64,000 nt of DNA, from assembly GCA_000149265.1 (NCBI GenBank), contig CH003321.1, forward strand, positions 27,539 to 91,538, given 5' to 3'. Under the pieces are notes generated by a model, which saw nothing but the letters and a program-made list of their open reading frames with translations, did not search any database and was not told the DNA's origin. The position numbers were made by a program, and so were the translations under genes. Shown one piece after another: positions 1 to 14,300 of the stretch (its first letter is position 1; each line of letters starts with the position of its first letter). The stretch is from Ciona savignyi. Taxonomy: Eukaryota; Chordata; Ascidiacea; Phlebobranchia; Cionidae.

Positions 1-222
1 TTAATCATTATCCCCTCAAACTTGAGGTCGAAAGACTTCGGCTTTGCAAATGGAGTAATTTCAGTAATTATAATATAATACCAATCAGGACATAAAAGTG
101 TACTTGCAACAATTTCAATTCTATTGCTGCAATGTTATTAGAGCCACTTTTGTAATGACATTTGTTTTTTTCATATCTTAATGATGCAAAAATAAGAATT
201 TAATACCTAACTTAAATTGCAG

Positions 223-3200
223 GTTGCTGTTTCCAGGCTACAAGATGTTTGGTTTAAGCAGCTCTAGTGTAAGCAATATCGGGAACATGCTAGAATGCTG
301 TATACTTGATACTGATGGTGAAATACAATCTATACATGTGCCATTTCATCTTGCTTTAAGGTAATTTCTTATTTTGGGGGTTTATGAAGCTAAGTTAATG
401 AAAGTGTGTCAGTGATCTGACTACTAAGGACTTTTATGATCATTATTTAGCCACGTTTCAAATTATTGCTTGTTACTAGCTAGATTATGTTTTGTTTGTA
501 AGAAGATGTTTAAAATGTGGTTCTTTTTCATTACCCCTTCCTTTGATTCAATTTTATCTAAATCAATTACCTAATAAATGATTTGTGAAGCTATTAATAA
601 GTAGAATTGAATTACATTGGTTAGAATCAATGTTTGGAAAGCTTAAAGATTTCATTGGCTAAAAAAGGTATATAGCCAAATGATCCATGAATTGTAACAC
701 CACATTTCTATTTAGTGATGCAGGTAGCCACAAAGCAAGAGACATTCATCTTTTGAAGAAAGTTAGTCAATTGCTACATAAGAAAAAAACTGGTATGTAG
801 TATCATTGTGTTTGTGCAACTTACTAATAGACATTTACAAATTGAGCAACTAATGTATGTTGTCAGATTTTTTTGTGCAGTTGTCTTCGAACAAAGCAAC
901 TGACCTAAATTATTACCAAAAGATGATTTTTAGTTTTACTATTTCTAAAAACCACTGGTCCTTACTTTTATCACAATTTGTATAATTGCCATCCCCTATT
1001 TGTATTTGATTGCTTTCGTTATTGACAAACTAGGACATATTAAAGCATAACCTGTGAAAAAAACTTTGATTTTGAAAAGTATAAAGAATTTTACAAAAAA
1101 GTTTTTAATAGTGGAAAAAATGGATTATTATGATAGTTATATTTCATTTTTTTACTAAATGTTTATAGATCAGTGATGTAGCTTCTTTACAAACTAAAAA
1201 AATACAATTTTTTAAATTTGTTAAATTTCTTTATTTTTCTATTCATATTGAATGTTGAAAATATAAGAAAATACTTGAATAATATGTATAATATGGCCAA
1301 TTTTATAGGCCTATGCTTTCAACTTATCTGTTTTTCAGATTCTTCAGAAATAGTAAAATTGTTGCTTGAAATGCGTTTGTCTTCGATACAACAACAAGCA
1401 GTGGTGAAACTAATGCATTCCAAATCAATCGAAATAAACATTCTAAAAAGTTGCATAGAACAAGTCCTGGAACGTGCTAAACAAAGTAAGATATTTGTTC
1501 AATGTTTTTCTTTTTGACTATTTTTGTTCAAGATGTTTTAACAGTAAACTATGATTATGATTAACTGCAACTAATAATTTAATTTACTAACTTTAATACG
1601 GAACTGAATGCTATTTAAAATTGCTAATAATTATAAACAAAAGGTTAATTTCGTTCAATATTTAAATTTTATCACAATTGGGGTCTTCAGTATTTTATTG
1701 AAGTAAAAGATTTTAATACTGTGGTGATCTATTTAAAACTGTGTACAACCTTTAAAACAAGTTTATATTATTTTGTCTCAGTTATTTTTCTTCCCTTTTT
1801 AGGGTTAGGGTTGTAGCTAATAGAAAAAGATCTTAAATACCAACACATATTAAAATTGAATCAAATTTCCCAGGTGTAAAGAAAGAAGATCGTACTTTTG
1901 TTGAATTTCTTCTTTTCCACTCCCAACTCCTTGACCTTTATGAACAAACTGCTAAACTGAACTCATCGGTTGCCTATCAGAAGCCATGTGGTGATCAGGT
2001 AGTAGGTTATTTTGTGAATTAAATATTTTAAAGACATCCACTACTGATTTTCTAGTCAATAAATGTGTGTTGGACAGTCATTCCAAAGTGGTTAATAGGT
2101 CACTACAGCTGCAAAGCAATATGATATTTTCTGACCACTTAGTTTATTTGTTAAATATGGTGGTCATGACCAAAATTTAATGCCCACCTTGGCTTCCCTT
2201 TGTGTCCCTGTGCAAGGCGCAAAACATTTATTATTTACTACTACGATCCAAAAAATTCAATCATTTAAAAAAAATATTTAGTATTAGTCACACTACACTA
2301 ACTCTTCCTTCTTTGTTACAACCATGTGTGCCCCCACGACCCCACACCCATCCTGATACATTTGTTCATTCTCCCAGACAGTAGATAGTATGGTTGAGAT
2401 GCTGCATATTAGCAGAAGTGAGGCTGAGAAATCAGTTCAACTGCAGGAAGATTATCTCAACTCTGGATGCATTCCTTCTGTACTTTTTAAGGTTGGTGTG
2501 CTTCTGTTTTTATATCGAAATAATTTTTGTTCTAAATTACCCTTCTTTTTTTGCTATTAACTTTTTCGGATAATTTGTTTTGTTTTTTAGTTTCACTACG
2601 CAATTGCGAGGCAAGATAAAACATTTTTTAAGCTGTAACAGTTTATGATTCTTTAATTTTTGAACAACCCATTAACCATCTACCCTATAAAACAAATAAT
2701 ATTTCGTACTAATACATTTGAACCAATATAGGAAGACCACGCAATAAGAATATCAGAATTCCTATCCTGTATATCAATGGACACTGACAACCCAGCACTT
2801 TGTAAAATGAACCTTGATGATGAGACAAAGCTTCATTCACTTGGTAGGTGTCCTGTGTTGTGGTAGATGTGGCTTGGATGTAGTTGTGGCAACTGCTGCA
2901 ACCACCAGGTCTAGGTGAAGGCTTGGCAAAAAATATTAGATGTTGGCCCAAGCTATCTATTACAAAGTTGCGTTAAAAACTAATTTTAATAAAAAAAATT
3001 ATGTAATGTTATATTAATAAAAAGTTTTTATCTCCCAGGTAAATTTCTATTTCATTCTTCATTGTTTTGCTCCGTCGCGGCTGAAGAGGTGCTTCAAACC
3101 ATTGGAAGTAATATTCAAGTATCTAACAAAGATCTTCTGATTGTCTTATTTAGCTACTGGCAGGAAAATGAACGGCTTGTTTTGCAAAGTAAGTAAATTG

Positions 3201-6200
3201 TGACATTTTTTAAGCTATGTCAATAATAAGGAAAAACTGAAAAATTCTTTATATTCGGGTTTATTTAATTAACTGCTGTTTGAGTAATAAAGTACAACCA
3301 AGGGTTTTGAGTAAAAAGTACAAAATTCCTTTATTTAAAGATGATCGGTTTTTACATGGTTTAAATAAATAAGCAATGTAAAGTTTATAACAAATTTAAA
3401 TCCTGAAAATCACAGTCAATAAACAACCAGTTAGTTCCATTAAAATGTTAATAAAAGATACCTTCTTTGTTCTGTCAACACAATAACACTCGATGTATTA
3501 TAAGCAGCTTTTAAACCAATATTTTCATTATCCATCCAGATATCCCTGAAACAACTGAAAAACTCCTTACCTTTGTAAAATCGCTTAGTCGCCACGACTA
3601 CGATGCTGACTCATCTGTTGAATCTATTTCCCCCTGGTGGCAGTGGATACGAAACGAAGTATGTATTCCATCGAAGAAACCATTTGCTGCTTATGTGATA
3701 TCACTGGTCTGTAGGGCGGCTGCTATTTCAATGAAAGCTGCCAAAGAAAAGGTGACTTTTGTTTGACTTATAAACATTGTATCTTCGTCTGATTAAATAT
3801 GGGTGGTTGACATACCATTAAATAATATGTCTGAGGGATTCTGAAGTAAAATTGCTAAAATATACACTGTATATATGTATATTGTATAGAAATATAAATA
3901 CAAATTTCAGAAAACCCCTTTGTGATACTTTCGCTTGGTTAGTGGACGAAGAGAACATCTGTAATGTGAAGGTTAAAATTAAATTTTACAGGGTGAAACA
4001 GATACAACCCCCGCTACTGAAGGGGATCCCCCTTCATATGAAGAGTCATGTACGGGTACTAAGGAGCAAAGTTTGGGTAAGACACTAAAAACTATCAAAT
4101 TTATTGTAACAGTGTTTTTCATAGGAGAGTTACCCACTATATCATCGGGTACATGTATTGTGTACTATCCATTTGAAATATATCACAATTAATTTAATTC
4201 ACGTGGACTATATGTAATATTAGGACATGTGCACAGCATTGAAGCTGTGTTCACAAGCTTCTCCACTGTTGGTGTCATATAGACCTGCTTTTCTCCACAG
4301 AATGGGAAACATTGTGGGTGGATCTGGAGCAGTGGAACTTATTGGTGAAACAGCTGGAGGATTGTGTGGCCATTAATACTTCTATTGGACTTGGAAGAAA
4401 AATATCTGTAAGTAGCTGAATTCTTTAATGCATTTTAAGTAGGATTAAAATACGTTAGTAAATATCTATGCTGTGATTATGGTAAGGGAATGCCAGTTAA
4501 TAGAGATTGTTAATTGATTATTAACATTAAATTATGTAAATTGCTGTCAGTGAGCTCTGAAAGATGTTTTAAAACAATATTTATAATATGTATTTATTAG
4601 AAATCACCTAATCCACTTATTTAAGTTTAATATGACACATATGATGGCAATACCAGATTCAAATAAAAGTTGTTTTTTTCTATAAAATTTCACATGCTTA
4701 GTAATTGTTGATTTAATTTCCAACAGACATCAGATGAAGCCTTAATTGTGTCAGTTGAGGATTTGCTTAATAATGGCCCTGGTAAGCTTTTTGGGTTTAT
4801 TGTTGTTTCTTTATCCATTGCTGGATAAGACCTAGTCCACATGGACTGTGCAATACCCATTATCCTGCACTGTTCATTTGCTAAACTAGTACAATGTCAG
4901 GAATTTCCAGCATGATTCTTACACTGTTGAGGAGCCGTTCATAAATTGTTCTCCCTATCTCCCCATTGCAAACTGACCTCAACATAAATGGCTGCCACTC
5001 AAAATCCTGACACAGGAAGTCTTAGATTTTTTAACAATTTAAACTTGAAGCTTGCAACCTAGAGTTTTTCACACAAATCACAGTTTTTAGTTTTCAACAC
5101 AAATCAGATTAATACTTCGTCAAGGCATTAGTCTTTTAAAGAGAATGTAAGAAAGCATTAACCAATGATCTGCCACACAGGATTTATATCTGAGCTCATT
5201 GCCCGAGTCATCACAACCTCCAATATCACTCCAGATGTTCTTAGTGAAGATTATAAATCTCCATCTGATCTAGGGACCCACGAGATCACTTTAATAGGTA
5301 AACAATTCGATAACTTAATAAAATCTAATGTACAGATATATATGTATGTTTCACATGCATGAAATTTTTCCAATGTTACATTACAAATGTTCAAATTGTA
5401 TTACTTTGCAAATTATGCAAGTTTACATTTCGTCCATGTTAGATTCAGTTGCCTTTGTAAAAGTGACACCCAGGGAACCTTTATATAAGCACCAATCATA
5501 GAACCTGTATAAAAGCTCCACTTATGAAACTTGTATAATAGCTAATCCAGTCATGATGCTCTATATCCATATTTTTCTTCCCAGATTACCTTCATAAAAA
5601 ATTGTTTGTGAGGTTTCCGTTCAGCTTATCAACCAATATAATCCACGCTCATTGTTTTTGGGAAGACTTGCTAACATGGAACAAAGATCCACAGGTTTGT
5701 TGCTTGGAGCTTATTGACATGAAATTAACTAAGAACTAATAATGACTGCCATTTTCCATGCCCATGGGATAAACTGAAGTTTAATGAGCATCATATTTGT
5801 TATGGGTTAATAACGTGGTATTTTATCTTATGTTATCATAAAGAAAAAGTTTTATTGTTATCATATATTGATATAAAATTAACAAAGGTGGTTTTATTTA
5901 TTTAATAAAGGTTAAAATGATTAATTTTCGTCGTCTCTATGTTATATATTGCCAGGGTATTGCACTTTTCTACACAAGAAAGACATTGATGATATATCGT
6001 ACCGCCCCATTAATTGTTAGCTCAATAGTTTTTCATTTTTTAAAAGTTTCTTAACAAATTCTCATTAAGGTTCTTTCTATGTTGTCTCGCTCCATCTCAC
6101 ACATAGAGATGATAAGATGTGAACCACACGTCCAGCACGGGCTTGCGCTCATGGCTTGGCACACTTTCGTTGGCAAACGATTTTTGTCACTAGCGAGACT

Positions 6201-9200
6201 TGTTGACAAAGTAGGGAAATCCCCAAAAGATCGACTTTGTAGGAAGGTAAAATGTGGAAATGGAATAATTCAAATACATTGTGGAACACTAGTTGTATAG
6301 TGAGGTTTGAAGCAAACTGAAAATAAACTGGTTGTATAGTATATATATATTGACCCACATTTATATGTGGACATTGTCCATGTTGTCCTTGTTGCTCCTA
6401 TCCACCATGTTGATGAATCCAATTTAAATGAAGTTTTTAAACCGGTAATGGCTCCTAGAAACTTTTACTAACAGTTTTATCAAAGGTTTTTGTGCAGAAC
6501 AGTTAAAAAAGAAATAGGAATTGCGAGCACAAAGTCATTATAGTTTCGTTGAGACGCAATCAAACCAAATTTATTACATCCCACTACACAGGAAAGCATG
6601 AACTAAGCCACTACCTATTCCATTATTACCGAAAAATCAAAGTGGCACAATGAATAAAAAAGTTCCATATTAGAGTAGTCTATATGTGATTATAAAATTT
6701 TATAATTATGTGCTCACGGACTCATTAAAAACTTTCGCAAACTCGGGTTGTGAAACTCTGACCTTACAATGATATATTGTTAACAGGAAGTTGGAATTAG
6801 CGACACGATGATGTCAGATTTCTGTCGGTGTTGTACCCACCTCCTCCAAACAATAGCTGACGTGGATCCTGATCAATTCCCGCATTCACAACCTTCCAAT
6901 ATTCAGAGTGCAGGTTTTGAAATTTAATCATTCCTTTATATTTATGTTTTCTTAAGATCCATCCTTGTATTATTAACTTATTAAATTTTGATCTTATTAT
7001 TTGTTTTGTATTTTATTTATTGTTTTTCAAATACAATGAATAATCAAAATAAGCAATCCACCAAGATAAAGAACCTTAATTATAGCTTCAAGCACATCGG
7101 CAAACAAGTTGATGCTATCGGAGAACTGTTGGCATGAGGCCAGGGGGAAGCCTCCTCTATTGTTGATTTGGCTCGTGATCAACCTGGTGCAAATTATGCA
7201 CGCTCGTACAGCACAACATGCATCTTTGTTTGTAAGTCTTTGTTTTGCGATATGGTTGCTTTGTTTGTTAAGTCTTTCCATGGGTAAATTTAAGTCTATT
7301 TTGTATGTACACAGTACATGGAGATTGTTGGCTAACTGATGATAATGAACTTAATCATATCTCCCAAGGTCACTCTATGTTTAAGTGCTAAGTACATTCC
7401 GCCTATGTAGTGGATTAAGTCTATTTTATCAATTAATACTCCGATTAACAGATATCCAGTTGAGTTTTGTAGTTTTAACTCAATACCATATACAGACACG
7501 CCACAATATACAGATTTGTAACATATCAAGGTAATAGTTATAATAAAGGGTTATATCATTTGTCTTGGTAGATAGGGAAACTCACATTACAAAATTGATT
7601 TATGTTGCTGTCATCTGTTGTTTAATGATAACTTGTGCCCAAAGTTTAGGGGCATTCAACCAATTATTCTCCCAATCTCTCCAGTTTAAACTGACCTCAC
7701 AAAAAGTGTCACCACTCAAAATCCTGCCACAGGAAGTCTTTACATTTTTTTTATCTTTTAAAATTTAAGCTTGGATCGGCAACCTAAACCCAAAATCCCT
7801 TCAAATTTTACCTACAAATTTTGAGCTGGTAGTGTAGTACCCCTTCCTAAATTTAGAACTTTTTCCCATCAAAACAGCTAGGAGATTCATAATCAACAGC
7901 TTTATTTAACAAACCACTACTCCACTATTACAAACTTCACGGCTAAATGAGAACACTGGCACGTAGCTCAGAATATGTCGCTTCCAATGTACAAACCTTG
8001 GGGAATCACCACCATTGTTACTCAGCAAAATACTCATTTAAATATCATAACTAAGACCACATGTCATTTCAGGGCGTGCAAAGGTCTAATAATTGGTTAT
8101 ACTCCATCTTCAGTTGGCAACAGTATCACAGTGGGCAGCCAACAAATTGGGAAATATTTATAAATTTGCCTGGTTTTTAACTTTCACTGCTGGTCAGACA
8201 GCTTACTGACTCAGCTATCCTTAGACTATTGATATCACATGTACATAACACACAACAGAAAAGCCTTCCATGCTTCTTTCAGTGGTGTGTAATTATTAAG
8301 CAATATCTATGCATTTCAATTGGTTTAAAAAGCTTATGTAAACAGTGTGCATGTGGTTTGTTGCAATATTGGCAGACCATCTGTCATGACAAAATCTTGG
8401 TCACATATTATATAAAATAATTATATTAATTCCTAGCATACTGCATGGTACAATGGAATTTAATTTACGTGGAGTGAAACCGCTTAGTCGCCTGTTTGAC
8501 ACGACTGGGATAAATTGCTTCATGGATGAGTTAACATCGCAAAAATCCAAACTTCCCAACCGTGACCACATCGACCTTGCAGTGTCAAGCGAGCGCAAAC
8601 AAGTGAGTCTTCGTGGTGTTATATCAGCCTTTTCAATTTTGGAAACTTTTTTGTATTAAAGTGTTCAAGAAATGCAGTTAACTTTTTTCTGTTTTACCAT
8701 TATTTGATTGTAAACTTTCTAGCGAACTACATGTGCTTACCAGTATCACAATAAAACCATGTCAAAAAGCTTTTTTTTCACGTACATACCAAACAATTCT
8801 GAGAATAATTTTATTTAAGATAAGTGATTGAAAGTTCTCGAATCAATAGACCACTTTCTTTATTCCTAATGACACAGTGGTACCGTACTGTACAAATTAA
8901 AATTTAAATATCAGAAAAGACAATTATATGTATTTTTAAAGAGTTGGACAAAATTTGGAATTTTTTGGTTAAGTGTTGTGATATTCTACAGACATTGTTG
9001 CAATTGTTTTACTCACTATTTATTTGTAGTTCCTGACCAAGTTGGTGACGGCAGCAGTGGCATCACATGAAGATTCGAAAAAGAAAATGTCCGAGGTGAA
9101 GAATTGGGTGGAAACTTGCCTCCAGATGGCGTCAGAGTTCCAAATTGATCGGAACACAGTGAGTTGGACATTTTTTTCTTTCAAGCATTTTAACCTCATA

Positions 9201-10250
9201 TTAAGCTCTATGCACCAAATTATGTGTATATAAATTTCAGATTCAACTCCATTATGTGAATGAATTGTTCAGATATGCACTTGATCAAGATGGCTATGAG
9301 GTAACCTATTTTATTTTTATATTTTCTCTGGCATGATTGGTTTATTTGTTTTTAATTAAGTGGTGTTAGCCTGGCCTTTTTATGGTTTATCTGTTCCATT
9401 CCTAAAAAAAAAGTTTTTATTTGCGGTTCTGCTTTTTGTGACCAATTAATCGATATTGTTTGGGAATTTTAGTTTTTAAAAAGGTTTTTCATGTTAGTGT
9501 AATTTACTAGTGTCCTGGTTCAAGTTTAAGAAAGAATGAGTTGTCCGTTGTAGGTGTTTTTTTAATTTGATTTGTATTGTACTTGTTATCTAATTTTCTT
9601 AAATTCAATATTTTTCTAAAGTCTATTTATATTTGCGAAATTACACTTAAACGGAAAAATATTTACCAAAAAGTTTAGTGCCTGACTGGTCCGTTTTTAA
9701 GAAATATCAAATTCAGTGACAAATGTTGTTCATAATACCACAGGCACTTCACACTGTATCTGATGTTGAGGTTCTTGGATCAACATTGATCCTCATAGTT
9801 GGACAACGATTATCGAGGTTCCTCCTTAATACAAGTCCGGATGATGGAGTGATTCTCCTCTCTCAGATGCCACCTGTTGTGAGCACCTGGATCCGAACTC
9901 AAGTGGGTGAATAGGATAATCTTATCCCCTTGTGTGGGGGGCGGTTCCTGTGATAAAAAAATATGTTTTTAATTTGGACATATGTAGTACAAAAAAAGCA
10001 TAAATTTTAAATATAGAAATACTAAAAATTTGTTATACAAAGATGCCCTTATAAATGATAAAACAATATAATTTTTAATTGTGTAAATTTATTTTTGTAG
10101 GATCCAAGCCACCTGGCCAAAGCTGATGTTTCAATAGAACTGATACATGAGTTGGCGCAGAAAGTGGCGTACATGTTACCTGAAAACCACTCCCAGTACT
10201 CAATGGGTTTGTATCTGTTAGAAGCTGCTGCTGCCATCAAAAATTCTTGA
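223..10250 (+). CDS. RAB3GAP2: Rab3 GTPase-activating protein non-catalytic subunit, C-terminal part (5' end outside window)
   Basis: The non-catalytic subunit of the RAB3GAP1/RAB3GAP2 complex, which acts on Rab3 (GAP) and Rab18 (exchange factor). Predicted exons: 223-360, 716-792, 1339-1485, 1874-1998, 2378-2491, 2732-2843, 3039-3188, 3540-3751, 3992-4076, 4301-4407, 4727-4781, 5181-5297, 5585-5694, 6070-6246, 6787-6913, 7086-7231, 8437-8602, 9030-9158, 9241-9300, 9744-9902, 10101-10250 (stop TGA). Phases agree at every junction except around 7086-7231. Diagnostic family stretches are [19 protein letters not shown] (5585 exon), [15 protein letters not shown] (6070 exon), [10 protein letters not shown] (8437 exon) and the end [15 protein letters not shown]. 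About 890 residues are encoded here; the vertebrate protein has about 1390, so the N-terminal beta-propeller half lies upstream. An ATTAAA at 10698-10703 could be the poly(A) signal. Identity is firm; the exon at 7086-7231 is not in a consistent frame (see findings). Confidence 0.94.
4936..5063. repeat. Dispersed repeat, copy A, in a RAB3GAP2 intron
   Basis: This segment resembles 7651-7790 in the same orientation. Shared blocks include AACTGACCTCA, CCACTCAAAATCCTG and CACAGGAAGTCTT, followed by a T-rich run and a short CAACCTA block. It is intronic and has no ORF. The copies are clearly diverged, so this is an old dispersed element of unknown class. Confidence 0.6.
7651..7790. repeat. Dispersed repeat, copy B, in a RAB3GAP2 intron
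   Basis: Second copy of the element at 4936-5063, lying in the long 7232-8436 intron. It carries the same ordered blocks (AAACTGACCTCA, CCACTCAAAATCCTG, CACAGGAAGTCTT) with small indels between them. Confidence 0.6.
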
Positions 10251-11342
10251 ACATCGTTTAACTTTGTGGAAAACAATTTTGATTGTTTGTATATTTTAAA
10301 ACACCAGAATTGTGTTAATATGATTGTGTTTCAGTGGTTTGACATCACAATTCCTGGCATTATGTGCTTTTGTAAATTATTGATAGATCTACTTTTATAT
10401 TAATGCCTTGGATGGTAAAAGATGCCAAGATCACTTCAGAAATGGGTACATGTTGGGTTTTATCCAATTCTTGGTGTTTCTTGGTTTAAAAATTCAACAA
10501 ATGATGGTACTGCAACACATTTCTATTACAAAAAAATTTATAGTTTAAAATGACATGTTTAAATTGAACTTTTTTGGTATCACTTAACAATGGCCTTGAT
10601 TTTTCATGGGATTTTGATATAGGTGCTTATCTCATGTAGTTTTATTTATTTTGTGCAATATTTGCTTTTAATAGAGCTATGCTGATATCTAAATGCCATT
10701 AAACTACAGTATCAGTGAATTGAGTTTTATGTTTTCTTTTGTGATGTTGTTTTGCATTGAAACATAACTGGGTCATATCCCACAATATGAAAACAGATGT
10801 ATTATAAAGAATGTGGACATGCAGTATCAGAAATTTTTATGCAGAAATTTTGTATTACAAATCTCATTGCAATAGTCACATACAGTATTTAAGTGCCAAC
10901 CAAACAACAAAAGCAACCTACCCTAGAACAATTGCATTGCAGTGAATTTTGCACAAATGAGAATGCTTCTCTTTGCCATTCAAACTATGGCAATATATGT
11001 TTTATCATTAATTAGCAACCACAGTTCAAATAATCTTATCAGATTCCTACGCAAAACGCAGATAATGATCTGTTGACATTGGACAAGCAATTATTTGCAG
11101 CAAATGTTGGTATATTGCACAGGTTACTGAAACTAAAAATGCTTTAAAAATTTGTTAAAATGTATTGCAGGACATGTAAGGCTGTAAGTGGTCACGATCA
11201 CAATAAGTTAGTTTGTTTTTGCTCTAAAATACCTTTTAGTGAGTAAACTTTTCTAACCTCTGTGCAATACTTAAGTGTTGAAAGTCTCCATGTCAGATTT
11301 ATTTTTTATGTATTTATTTTAAAAAGCAGGTTAAAGTGAAAT
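10251..11342. other. RAB3GAP2 3' UTR and spacer before the first meprin-like gene
   Basis: No convincing exon was found. The first ~450 bases are probably RAB3GAP2 3' UTR (possible ATTAAA at 10698-10703). The remainder is AT-rich spacer that must contain the 5' end and promoter of the gene starting at 11343. I see no clear TATA box or repeat in it. Confidence 0.5.
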
Positions 11343-14300
11343 ATGGGGAAGTTTTTAGTAAAAATTCTTCTGTTGTGCTTTGTTCTCAAGTTATCGGAGG
11401 TAATAACCACTAATTATCCACATTTTTTATTAAAAACTGAACCATTATTTTGATTTGAGCAGGCAAATGCAGTTTACCGCCCGAGAATAGCTGGCCAGGG
11501 TGGAAAAGTGTTTAAAAATAGTAAGTTTGTATTAAGTGTGTTTATATATTTCAGTAATTTTTCGTTGATCAATCTAAAATTATTTAAAAGTCACCTACCG
11601 ACCTTTTAATGGCATTTGTACTGTTACAACAACACCAATTATTGCATGTTTATACAATAAAGAAAATGAATTAAATTTTAAATTGCCTCACTCTCCTTTC
11701 TTTAATTAAATGCATTATTTACCGAAATATAATCAACTTATATTTTCAGTTGTCACTGGAAAAGGTAGTGAAGATGAAATGAACAAGCAAGAAGTGGGAG
11801 ATATATTTGATATCAATGCAGGTAATTTGACATCTTGTGTTTTTATTGAGATCAAGTAAAAAATGATCTAATACATTTCATAATGCAGAAGATAATATGC
11901 AAGCACTGGAAAAAACAATAATATTGCTGGCCAGTCTTTTAGTTGGATACGCCTGCCTGCCAAATTACAAATCTGTAAATTTGAATACAATTTTAAGTAT
12001 TAAATACAAAAATTACTTCTTTCCCAGATGCCGACATGATTGATGGAGATATAATTCCCCCGAAGTCCAAAAACACATTGGTTGATGAAGCTCGACATTG
12101 GACATCAACTGCTATCCCTGTGGAGCTTTCCTCTAACCTTGGACTTGAGGTGAACATAGAATATGATAATTAGTAATTATCGATGTAATTTGTGTGTTGT
12201 CATTGGTGCAACACAGCGTCCTTCCATGTTATAAGTAACATGATGGATTTTTGCCGTATTTTAGGATAGGATATTCATATTTATTCCTGTAAATGGTAAA
12301 TACAAGGCCATACATTGTTTTACACTGATATTTTATGCTTGAAGAATATTTTACAAGCAATGTTTTGAATAAATATTTAATTGGAACCAGGCAATAGCTG
12401 TGATCCAGGAAGCCAGACAGGAATATGAAATGAGGACCTGTCTCACATTTCCAGACCGAACTACTGAGTCGAATTACATTGTGTACCAATCACTTAGTGG
12501 GTAAGTATGTGGAGTTTATACACTTTGCTGATTAAAATAGATAATTTAAACCTTCTCAAAAAATTATTGTGTCAGTTTAAAGTTTACCCAACCTGAATCA
12601 AATAATCTATATAATCACTTTGTATCAGGTAATAAACAAAATAAAAGTTGAAATGTACCTTATTATATTGGAGTTGACCCACAAGTATATAATCAATAAA
12701 CACTGCCAGGTTTGTATTCATTACATTTAAATAAATTGTGAATCTGCAGATGCTACTCATCAGTTGGAATGGTGGGAGGAGGACAAACCATCTCAATTGG
12801 AAATGGATGCGAGAAGATGGCGGTGGTGGAGCATGAGATGATGCACGCCATCGGCATCTATCATGAGCAATCGAGGACTGATCGGGATCATTATGTTCGA
12901 ATTGCACTGGAAAATGTGGATGAGGGTGTGTTTTCAACCAATTTTTAGTTAAATTATTTTCTCAAATAATTTTTTTCTGTGGTAATTTGTAAGTTTATAC
13001 TGATGGTTGGCAGAAAACTAAATATAATGGAACATTATTTATTAATACATTTTCATAAACAATTTTCCTTTATTCTGCTAAATAACTTTATCTGTCCAAA
13101 CCAAAATTTAAGAATAATTTTTATTATGTTTTTTTTAAGTAGAAACTTTATCCTATTATCCTAATCTTAAATTAATAAAAATACACTATTTTAGGCTTAT
13201 CACTTTTTAAGCCTGTACAGCTGCTGATTTAAAGTTAAAGAGAAACTAAAAAGCAACAACTTTATTGATTATTTTAATTTTCAAAAACCCACTCACAGGC
13301 AAGGAGCACAACTTTAATTCGTATTCATACAACACGATTGATGATAGGAGGGTGCGATACGACTACGACTCAGTCATGCATTATGGGGATACCTCATTTT
13401 CGTACGGCTTTTTGTTTTATCATTCACCTGATTTGTTTTGTGATTATTATTTATTATTTGCTTTAGGCCAAATATTTTTTTTGTGTTTGCATAATTTTTT
13501 TTTTAAGAAGATAAAAATTAGAAAAGGAAACATTGAAATGACACCTATAATTCCCCAGGTCAAACGGCCAACCCACCATTGTGACCCTTGATCCTGCATT
13601 CCAGGATGTGATTGGCCAGCGTCGAACCTTCAGTGTTGGTGATATAATGAAGATTAACCGAATGTACAAATGTGGTCGGTTGAGTACTCAGTTACTGTGT
13701 GGATAGTTTTCCTTTAATGAAAATACATGTATTGCAATTGTACTTGGCCTTGTTTTATATTAGTCAGAATTGGAAGATCTATATTTTATTGTCTGTTAAA
13801 TTGTTGTAAAATAATTTCAAAAAGTCGCTGACTATTCCTATTCCCAGCGGACACACTTCGCGTATCGTACGTTTGTAACTTCGAGGATGAATCTGTGTGC
13901 GGGTACGTACAGGACCTAACAGATGGTGGGGACTGGGTGAGGGTTGTGTTGGGGAGTTCACCAGCATTACCCGTGACAGGAACCCTTCCGACCACAGATG
14001 GAAGTTTTGGGGTCAGTGGAAAAGGTAATTTGTTCCAAGAAAACCTTATTATAGCATACTTTCTTTCTATAAATATTAAGCATATAACCAGCATTACACT
14101 GTTCATTTATAATTTTTAAAAACAGTTTTAGCATACAAAGTAACCTTTTTCCTTTTTATGTCTTTTGTTTACAGAACAAATATGACTAATTACGAGTAAT
14201 TTTAAGTTTTAATGACCAAGATTTCTTGATTTTGTAAAAATAAGTAAAAACTGTATTTTTTATTTAAAAAACTGTGACTTTCCTGCAGGCAGCTACATGT

